A DNA stretch of 34,942 nucleotides from assembly GCA_937952285.1 (NCBI GenBank), contig CALFZE010000049.1:1-34942 (forward strand). Reading direction: 5' to 3'. Origin of the DNA: UBA2428 sp002343545. GTDB taxonomy: Bacteria > Bdellovibrionota > UBA2428. Below are positions 1 to 7,200 of the stretch, piece by piece; the first letter of the stretch is position 1; each line of letters begins with the position of its first letter. The notes beneath the pieces are model-generated. The model had not been told where the DNA came from, searched no databases, and saw only the letters and a list, made by a program, of their open reading frames with translations. The position numbers were made by a program, and so were the translations under genes.

Positions 1-72
1 GGTTACGGCGGCGGCGGTGGCCGTGGCGGTGACCGCGGCGGTCGCGGCGGCGGTGGCGGCGGTCGCTACTAA
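1..72 (+). CDS. C-terminal RGG-box tail of a probable RNA-binding (RRM) protein, partial
   Basis: The window opens in frame 1 inside a coding region that ends at TAA (70-72). The 23 residues seen are almost only Gly with Arg, Asp and Tyr (repeated GGGR/GGDR, ending RY). Such tails are known on bacterial RRM-type RNA-binding proteins, which resemble plant glycine-rich proteins and act as cold-shock or RNA-chaperone proteins. The RRM domain itself would lie upstream and is not visible, so the assignment rests on the tail and on the strong terminator directly behind it. Another Gly/Arg-rich protein is possible. Confidence 0.6.
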   Translation, partial: GYGGGGGRGGDRGGRGGGGGGRY

Positions 73-99
73 GCCCGACTCGTTATCGAACGAATCGAG

Positions 100-136
100 A
101 AGGCTCGCTTCCCTCGGGAAGCGGGCCTTTTTCTTT
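100..136 (+). terminator. Rho-independent terminator of the glycine-rich protein gene
   Basis: A 13-bp stem (100-112 pairing with 117-129, one T-G wobble) closes on a CTCG tetraloop and runs into a T-rich tract (128-136). It lies 28 bases after the TAA stop at 72. The minus-strand reading has a weaker U tract, so it probably serves mainly the plus-strand gene. Confidence 0.85.
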
Positions 137-154
137 TGCGGCCCCGACCGCCGT

Positions 155-2884
155 TCAGCGCTTGATCTCGACCGACTTCAGCTCGGGCGAGCACCAGGTC
201 GCGCCCGATCCGTAGTCGCAGGTCGTCGAGAGGTCGTCGGACTGCAAGATCGCGCGGTACTGGAAGCGAGCTTGCGAAGTCAGGTTCGAGAGCGCGGCCG
301 TGAAGCACGAGAAGAGCAGGCTCGGCGATCCCGTCGAGATGAGATTCGCGGCGGCGCAGTTGTTCGTCTCGAAGCGGTACGGCGCGTAGTTGTGCGCTTC
401 CGAGAAAAAAGTGTTGCTCGTGTTGTCCGGGCCGACCCACGTATCGCCCGAGCAAGCGGCGTCGTCGCAGGTGCGGACCTGGAAGAGAATCCGGTTGGCG
501 CCGCGACGGTAGATCTGCTTGATTTCGTCCGCGTGCAGGGCGCGCGACCAGATCGCGACTTCGTCGAGTGACCCGGCGTGGTACTGGACCGGGGAAGCGC
601 CGTTGAGCACGCCGAGGGCGAGCGGAAAAACGAAGTCCGAGAAAGTCGTCAGACTGCCCGAAGATCCCGTGTAGGCGACGGCCTGCGAAACGCCGTCAAT
701 CCAGATCTGCCCGTTCATGGAAGACGGATTCGTCACGACGGCCAGGTGATGCCAGCGTCCGTCGTTGAGTCCGGAACCTCCGTACATGCGAAGGGTGCGG
801 TTCGCGTCGTCGCGCATGAAGAACTGGATCGTGCCCGGCGTGCCGACGTTCGTTCTCACCATGTACGCGGTCGTGTTCGCCGCGTTCATCGTGCCCAGGA
901 GGGTGCCGACCGCCGTCGACGTGGTCTTGAACCACAGCGAGATCGAGGTCGGGGATCCGATTCCCGACCCGAAGGAGCCCAGCGTCCCCGTGCCGACGGA
1001 GTCGTTGACGCCGTCGAAGCGAATGCCTTGATTCACGCGGGCGTGGTCGTAGCGGATCGTAGCGTCGGAGTCGGCGACGGTGCCATCGTAGCCGCCGGGA
1101 CCGGCGTCCGCGACGGTGGCGCCGTTCGCGATCACCCCCACGCTTCCGTTGAGTCGCCAAAGCGCGACGAGGCTGCCCATGAGGTCGTTGTCGGTCGTGT
1201 TGCCGGTCGAACCGACGAGCGCGGAGTAGTTCGAGCTGCTTTCGCTGTCGGCCGCCGTGATCGTGCCCGAGTCGTTGGCGTCGCCCGGCAAGTCCTTGCC
1301 GAAGGGCAGGGTCGTGATCCACCTGAGCCCGTCCCAGACGTTCGCGCTTCCGTAGTTCACGATGCGGGAGAGCAGCGTGCCCGAGAAGCGGGGCGCCTGG
1401 CGAAGGTAGATCTGCGTGACTTCGCTTTGGCTCAGCGAGGCGCCCTTCCACATGGCGACTTCGTCGACGTAGCCCGGCCAATCGTAGTTCGTGAGGTTGG
1501 ACCGATTGACGCTGCCGATGCGCAGGGTTTGGGAGGAAGCGCCGTCGTTCGTGACGTTTTGGCTGCCGACCAAGTTGCCGTCGAGGTAGAGGCGTATCGT
1601 CGTGCCGTCGCCCGTGGCGACGACGTGGTGCCAGACGCCCGCCGCGAGCGGGTGGACCGTGGCGACGACGTCGTCCGAACTGGAATGGAAGCGAAGGTGG
1701 TGGGTGGCGTCGATGCCCAGGCCCCAACCCGAGGTCGCGGTGCCGGCTTCGATATTGCCGAGGATGAACTTCTCGGCACCGGGAAGCGAGGAAAGTCGAA
1801 CCCAACTTTGCACGGCGAAGGTGCCACCGAGATCGAAGGCGGTGGCGTTCGGAACTTCGAGGTAGTCGCCCGCGCCGTCGAAGAGGGCGCTCGCGCCGCC
1901 GACCTTGAACTGCGCCGTGCTGCTTTGGGCGTTGCCGTACGCGGTCGTCGAGCGGCCCGCGATCGTCTCGGTGAAGGAGGTTCCCGCGTTGGCGCCCTCC
2001 ATCTGCCAGTAGCCGACGACGCTCGCGTAGTCCGGCGTCCACGTCGCGTCGAGCGTCGAGTTGTTCGTGGCGGCGTCGAGACGCACGTGCGTGTCGTGCC
2101 AGGAAAGCCCGCTGAGGACTGTCGTGCCGCCGAAGCCTTCCGCGTCGTCGTCGTCGTCCGTGAGATCGACGTTGCTCGCGGCCGTGATCGTGAAAGAAGC
2201 GGTCGCCGTATTGGAGGTCTCGGAGTTCGCCGTGACCGTGTAACTGAAGCCCGCGGCGCCGGTGAAGCTCGCGTTGCCGCTCACGCGCACGGTGCAGACG
2301 CCCGCGCCGTCGCAGGCGCAGGCTTGCGAGACGGTCACGCCCACGAGGTTCGAGATCGCGCAGCTCGTCGCAAGGTCGTTCTGCGCGTCGGAGTAGGAAA
2401 GCGTGATGATCCCGCTTTGGGTGTTTTCCTCGAAAGCGCTCGGCGTGATGTTCACGGCTACCGGCGCGTCGACCGAAGCTTGCACGGTGACGGAAACGGT
2501 CGCGGCTTCGGACGCAAGCCGGCCGTCGCTAACCTTGAAGGTGAAGCTGTCGTGGCCCGACGCGTTCGCGGAAGGCGTGTAGGTGAAGGCGCCCGTGGCG
2601 GTGTCAGTCAGGCTTACCGTGCCGATCGAGGGCGAGGTCAAGATTTCGTAGGTCAGGGTATCGCCGTCGGGATCTTCGCCCAGGAGGTTTGAGCTCGCGG
2701 CGGCGTTGAAGTTGGCCGTGATCGAAAGGTCCGTCGCCGTCGGAGCACGGTTTTCCTTCTGCCCTCCGCCCTCGGCCCCGCCTCCGGGGAGCAACGAGGC
2801 GACCGGGAGGCCGCAGGCTCCGACGAGGAGGAGGCTCAAAAAGGGGAAGGGGATACGGATGCTCGGCGATGCTCCGGTTTTCAT
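155..2884 (-). CDS. Surface lipoprotein with cadherin-like and two LamG domains
   Basis: A 909-aa lipoprotein with a signal peptide and lipobox VGAC (lipidated Cys about residue 24). A Gly/Pro-rich linker leads to a cadherin-like/tandem-95 domain (about 47-135, with DPDGD and SFTFKVSDG) and a second, weaker one (137-232). An acidic run of Asp about 241-246 may bind calcium. Two LamG (concanavalin A-like) domains follow, about 290-500 and 570-795; both end in the typical DEVA(M/I)W...QIY signature. The C-terminal 110 residues are Cys-containing. LamG and cadherin-like domains bind glycans or proteins, so an adhesin or outer-surface fibre role is likely but not shown. No convincing Shine-Dalgarno precedes the ATG. 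A second LamG lipoprotein lies at 27253-28233. Confidence 0.85.
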   Translation of the reverse strand: MKTGASPSIRIPFPFLSLLLVGACGLPVASLLPGGGAEGGGQKENRAPTATDLSITANFNAAASSNLLGEDPDGDTLTYEILTSPSIGTVSLTDTATGAFTYTPSANASGHDSFTFKVSDGRLASEAATVSVTVQASVDAPVAVNITPSAFEENTQSGIITLSYSDAQNDLATSCAISNLVGVTVSQACACDGAGVCTVRVSGNASFTGAAGFSYTVTANSETSNTATASFTITAASNVDLTDDDDDAEGFGGTTVLSGLSWHDTHVRLDAATNNSTLDATWTPDYASVVGYWQMEGANAGTSFTETIAGRSTTAYGNAQSSTAQFKVGGASALFDGAGDYLEVPNATAFDLGGTFAVQSWVRLSSLPGAEKFILGNIEAGTATSGWGLGIDATHHLRFHSSSDDVVATVHPLAAGVWHHVVATGDGTTIRLYLDGNLVGSQNVTNDGASSQTLRIGSVNRSNLTNYDWPGYVDEVAMWKGASLSQSEVTQIYLRQAPRFSGTLLSRIVNYGSANVWDGLRWITTLPFGKDLPGDANDSGTITAADSESSSNYSALVGSTGNTTDNDLMGSLVALWRLNGSVGVIANGATVADAGPGGYDGTVADSDATIRYDHARVNQGIRFDGVNDSVGTGTLGSFGSGIGSPTSISLWFKTTSTAVGTLLGTMNAANTTAYMVRTNVGTPGTIQFFMRDDANRTLRMYGGSGLNDGRWHHLAVVTNPSSMNGQIWIDGVSQAVAYTGSSGSLTTFSDFVFPLALGVLNGASPVQYHAGSLDEVAIWSRALHADEIKQIYRRGANRILFQVRTCDDAACSGDTWVGPDNTSNTFFSEAHNYAPYRFETNNCAAANLISTGSPSLLFSCFTAALSNLTSQARFQYRAILQSDDLSTTCDYGSGATWCSPELKSVEIKR

Positions 2885-3046
2885 CTGAGAACGTTTCGGA
2901 ATCGGTCGCCGGCTAAGTGAGATCTATCTTTGAAATTTCGTTCCAAAGTTTCGGATCGAGTTGATTGCATTGCATAAGTTATTGAAAATAAAGGACTATA
3001 TTTTGGGTGGACGTTCGGGCCGCTTCGGCGCATCTTCTTGGACGTC
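2885..3046. promoter_or_regulatory. AT-rich divergent intergenic region
   Basis: This 162-bp gap separates the divergent LamG lipoprotein and trhO genes and is far more AT-rich than its surroundings, especially 2930-3003. It presumably holds promoters for both genes. Candidate boxes include TTGATT (2961) and TATATT (2997) on the plus strand, but their spacing is too long for a standard sigma-70 promoter. I do not assign exact elements. Confidence 0.4.
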
Positions 3047-3841
3047 ATGGACGAGATCCTCAATACGGCTTTCTACGCTTTCCGAGACCTCCCTTCGCCC
3101 GAGTCGCTCCGGGAGCGCGCGCAGGCGCGTGCGGAGTCCGCGGGACTCAAGGGCACCTTGCTCATCGCGAGCGAGGGTGTGAACGGGTACCTCGCGGGTT
3201 CGCCCGGGGCCGTGACGGACTTCGAGGATTTCCTTTCGAAGGAACTGGGGCCCGAACCCATCGAGTTCAAGCGTAGCCGCTCGAGTTCGGTGCCGTTTCG
3301 TCGCCTCCTCATCAAAGTCAAAAAGCAGATCCTGACTTTCCGCACGGGCGCCTGCGATCCCGCGCGGGAGCCCGGCCTTCGCATTAACCCGCAGGAGCTG
3401 GCGCGTTGGCTCGAAGAAAAGCGCGACGTCGTGCTCGTCGACTGCCGCAATCGCTTCGAGATGCTCTACGGCACCTTCGAAGGCGCGTTGCCGCTCGAGA
3501 TGGACTCGTTCGATCAGTTCCCCGAGGCCTACGCCAAGCTCGAGGAATCCACCCGCGGCAAGGACGTCGTCATGTTCTGCACGGGAGGGATCCGCTGCGA
3601 AAAGGCTTCGAGCTACCTGCGCGCGCAAGGCAACGACCGCGTCTACCAACTCCACGGCGGGGTGCTGCGCTACTTCGAGGAAACCGGGGGCAAGGGCTGG
3701 AACGGTAGCTGCTTCGTCTTCGACGAGCGCATCGCGCTTCGCACGGACGGCTCGGTCGATCCGAACGCTTCGCGCGAGATCGAGGCGGAGCTTTTGGCGT
3801 CTATCCAAAGCGTCGACGGAGAACCCGAAACGAACTCATGA
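3047..3841 (+). CDS. trhO: tRNA uridine(34) hydroxylase TrhO (rhodanese family), short form
   Basis: TrhO (YceA family) hydroxylates U34 of tRNA anticodons in an oxygen-dependent reaction, the first step toward 5-methoxyuridine or cmo5U-type wobble bases. An N-terminal acylphosphatase-like region with the SEGVNGYLAG block is followed by a rhodanese domain whose diagnostic CTGGIRCEKAS loop carries the catalytic Cys (about residue 178). The ATG at 3047 was preferred; a TTG at 3038 in frame is an alternative, and neither has a good ribosome site. The protein stops soon after the FVFDER block and lacks the Cys-rich C-terminal extension of E. coli TrhO, so it is a short form (264 aa). Its 3' end overlaps the convergent J-domain gene by 41 bases. 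Confidence 0.93.
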   Translation: MDEILNTAFYAFRDLPSPESLRERAQARAESAGLKGTLLIASEGVNGYLAGSPGAVTDFEDFLSKELGPEPIEFKRSRSSSVPFRRLLIKVKKQILTFRTGACDPAREPGLRINPQELARWLEEKRDVVLVDCRNRFEMLYGTFEGALPLEMDSFDQFPEAYAKLEESTRGKDVVMFCTGGIRCEKASSYLRAQGNDRVYQLHGGVLRYFEETGGKGWNGSCFVFDERIALRTDGSVDPNASREIEAELLASIQSVDGEPETNS

Positions 3842-4235
3842 GCTCGAGGAAGGGCGCGGAACCGAGCGTCGGCGCCCGATCCGGGTGCAGCCGTTTGGCG
3901 AGGCGTCGCCAGGCCGTGCGAAGTTCCGTCAGCGTGAAGCTCGCGTCGCTCAGCTCGCCGTGACGACGGAAAAGGTCGAAGGCGGCTCGGGTCGCCGCAT
4001 CGGCGCCCGTCGCGTCGAAGCGGACGTCGGGGGCGTCGCTTCTCGGCGCCACGCGCGGGCTTTCGCGGTAGGCGCGCAGGCTCCGCACGCGGGGAGGGGG
4101 CGACGGCGGGGCCGAGCGGCTCGAAGCATCGGCGACCGCCAGGAAAATGGCGCTCGTGGCGCCGCCTTCGGGGAGGCGCGTGGCTTCGCGCGTCCCCAGT
4201 TTCGAGCGGAGCAGGCTTTCGAAGTCGGCGCTCAC
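3801..4235 (-). CDS. Small J-domain (DnaJ-like) protein
   Basis: A 144-aa protein starting at GTG (4235), preceded by AAGGA at a good spacing. The first ~90 residues are Pro/Arg/Ala-rich and probably disordered. The C-terminal ~50 residues form a J-domain: an amphipathic helix with AWRRLAKRLHPDR, the HPD tripeptide at 117-119, then a short third helix. J-domains stimulate the ATPase of DnaK-type Hsp70 chaperones. No Gly/Phe or zinc domain is present, so this is a stand-alone class III-like J-protein with its J-domain at the C-terminus rather than the usual N-terminus. Its stop codon lies inside the 3' end of trhO on the other strand. Confidence 0.75.
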   Translation of the reverse strand: MSADFESLLRSKLGTREATRLPEGGATSAIFLAVADASSRSAPPSPPPRVRSLRAYRESPRVAPRSDAPDVRFDATGADAATRAAFDLFRRHGELSDASFTLTELRTAWRRLAKRLHPDRAPTLGSAPFLELMSSFRVLRRRFG

Positions 4236-4290
4236 CCCGTTCCTTCGGCGGACCCGGGCCTGACCTGGAGTCGGAAATCCGACGCCGGGC

Positions 4291-7200
4291 CTAGAGCCCG
4301 AGCGGAGTGTTCGGCTTGAGCGTGAGGTACATCCGCAGCGCGTCCCAGTAGTTGTCGAAATCCTGGGCCGAGCCGTAGTTGCCGAGCTGGTCGACCATCT
4401 GGGTCGACACGCGCTGCAGTTCGGTCGAGCCCAAGTACAGCTCCTTGGGAATCTGCCGCCAGAGCCAGGCCGAAAGCACCTCTTCCTCGACGCTCTCTGG
4501 CATGAAGAGGATCCGGCGGATGTCCTCCGCGGTTTCGGGCAGGGCGAGCGTCGTGCGGATGTTGTCCGTGTGCGGCTTCTTCATGCTCGGAAGCCGGCCC
4601 AGCCGCTTCTGGGCGGCGCCATCCTGACGGGTCCAGCGCAAGACCCCTTCGGAGATCTGACTCTCGAAGGATTCGAGCGCGTCTCCGTGCCCCTTCACGA
4701 TGAGCGTGTTGCGGAACTCGATGACGGCGCCGTTCGCGTTCTGCCCGATCAGCGCGGTGACGTCGGTGAAGCCGAGCTTCAAAGCCAAGTCGGCGCGCGC
4801 CTTCTCGAAGAGAAGGAGTTCGCGAGCGTTCGACATCTCCTTGAGGAGGACCCCGCGCGGCCCCAGCGTGAGAGAGCCGAGCTGCGTGGGCATCGGGACG
4901 CCCTGCTGGAACATGTAGAACGCCAGCTCATGCTTGCGGAAGAAGATCTCGGTGAGGGCGTTGCCGACTTCGTCCGCGTTTTCGCGGATGTAGGTTTCCA
5001 TGGCCTCGCGCGAGAGTCCCTGGACTTTGTCCGCGATGGCCTCGAAGGCATCCAGCTTGGCGAATTTCTTCTTCAGCTGGTTGATGCGCCACTGCGGGTA
5101 GCGCAGGTACTTCCAACGTCGAAGGGAGGAGACCAGCGAGTCGGGATCCGCCTCGATCGCGGCCTGCGTGGTGGCTCGCCGACCCACCCAGCGCTCGGAC
5201 TTCGCGCCGGCCTTCTGCGCGATCTTCGCGTAGCTCCTCAGTTCGTTGGCGAATTCGTCGCCGCCGCGAAAGTGCTTGGCGACTTGCTTGGCGTAGCTCG
5301 AGTTGATCTCCTCGGCGGTGGCCAGTACGCGTTGGGTCGTGCGTTGACCCGGCGTCTCCAGGAGCTCGCGCCGGATCGCCGCCCAAAGTCCGTCGCCCAC
5401 GCCGGTCGCGAGATCGTCGGAAACGCTTCGGAGGCCGACCCAGTACATCGCGATCTTGATATTCACGTCGTTCGCGGCGGCCTTCACCGCGTTCATAGCT
5501 TCGCGCCAGGCCTGCGGGTTGCCGCGCATGCGAAGCCCGGCTTGGCGGCCGATCTCGCCGAGCAGGCCCTCGCGGATCGCGGTTCGCGTGAAGGCCGAGG
5601 TCGAGGCGGCCGTGAGTTGCCCGGCCTTCGCCGTCACGCCCAGGAGTGGGAGCGTGAAGAGAACGTTCGCGATAGCTTCGGTGTAGCCGTAGTTGTTGTT
5701 TCGATACTTATCGACGCTCTCCCGATCCGTGAGACCGAGCGAGGCCGAGGCCTTCGCGAAGCTTTCGCGTTCTTCGGAAGCAAGCTTGTCATCGATCGAG
5801 TCCTTGGCGAGGTACGCGCCCGTGCCGACGGCGGCGACGCCGAGGACGAGGGCGGGAACGCAGAACGCGACGACGCAGCTGCCCATCGTAAAGAGGAACG
5901 CCCCGATCGTCAGTCCACCCTGGAGCAGTCCGACTTGGAGCTGGGTCTTGTCGGACTGGAACCACTTATCCAGGTATTCCTGCGCTTCGGGGGGGAGCTT
6001 CTCGAGCCCGAGCCGCGCGAGGATCTCGGATTGTACCTTCATCGTGGAGTAGACGAGGCGCTTGAAGTTGTCCGGATCGGCGATCGGATCGATCGCGCAG
6101 AGCTCGCGCGCCTGCTTGCGGGCGTTCAGCGAGGCGTTGAGCGCACCCTCAGAGATCAACTGCCGATAAAGTATTTTTTTGTGATCGAGGTCGTGTTGCA
6201 GAAGCGCCTCGGCCGGTGATGCGAATTGGTAGTCCTCGGAACTCGGGTCCACGTCAACTCTTCCGTTGTCCTCCCATTGTTTTTTTGCGTGTTCGAGGGC
6301 GAGTTGCCGCTGCCTTTCAGGGTTTCCGCGTGCAAGGTAGAGGGAGAACCAGAAGGACGCGTCTTTCGCCTCGGCCCTCGCACGGTACTCCTCGAGATCA
6401 CGACGGAGACGAGAGCCCGCTCGGTCTCCGGATGGCGCGAACTCGCGGATCGCAGCTTCGACGTCCTGATCTCGCAGGAGCGTTCGATCGCTCAGCCGTG
6501 CGATCAGAGAATAGAATGTGTCGCCGTCGACGTTTCGGCGTTGGCGAAGGATGAAGTTGTTGCCTTCGTCGTTCTTTTCGACGAACTCGCCCCAAATTTT
6601 CTTTTTCTCCGCCATCGTGAGCAAGCCGTCGACGTGAAGCGGGCGCAGCCCGGGGACTTCGTCCAGCGGCATGCGCGTCGTCGCGGTGTTGAGGAGCGGG
6701 GTCCACTTCTCGCTCATGCCGCCGGGGGCGGAGTTCGGCGTGAAACCCAAGCGGTGGCTGATTTCGTGGAAGGCGGGAATGATTTCGAAGCGTTGGCGTC
6801 CGAAAAGATCTTTCTCTTTTGAGACTCGTTGGCCTTCCATCAGAAGCGACAGCCGAAGCGCCGCCCAAAGGTTGGGGTAGGGGGCATCGAGCTGAGCCTT
6901 CAGGTAGTCCCATTCCGAGAACTCGACGAAGTCGAGTTTGCCGGCAGCGTTCGCCAGCGACCAGAGCGAACGTAGGAAGGGATAGACGGTCTCGAGTTCA
7001 TCGCGACGGATCGGGAGCTTGGGTAGGAAGGCCCGTTCGTCGAGGGCCGGCTTGATGACGCTCAGGACGTGGTCGTAATAGGCCTGCGGATCTTTCGTGC
7101 ATTCTTTGCCGACTCGGTCGCAGGCGTTTTTCACGGGCGGATCGAAGAGACCGAAGCCCCAGGCCCGATCGTCGCGCGCGTTCTTCAGGTAGTTGCCGAT

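Noticed and set aside
578..2692. 704-codon plus-strand open frame
   Set aside because: It is opposite the LamG lipoprotein gene, whose domains and signal peptide are clear; its translation is Arg/Val/Ala-rich without motifs.
6162..6169. GCCGATAA sigma-28 -10 match inside the giant lipoprotein gene
   Set aside because: It lies inside a coding region on the opposite strand with no gene downstream, and is taken as chance. It also tempers the promoter reading at motA.
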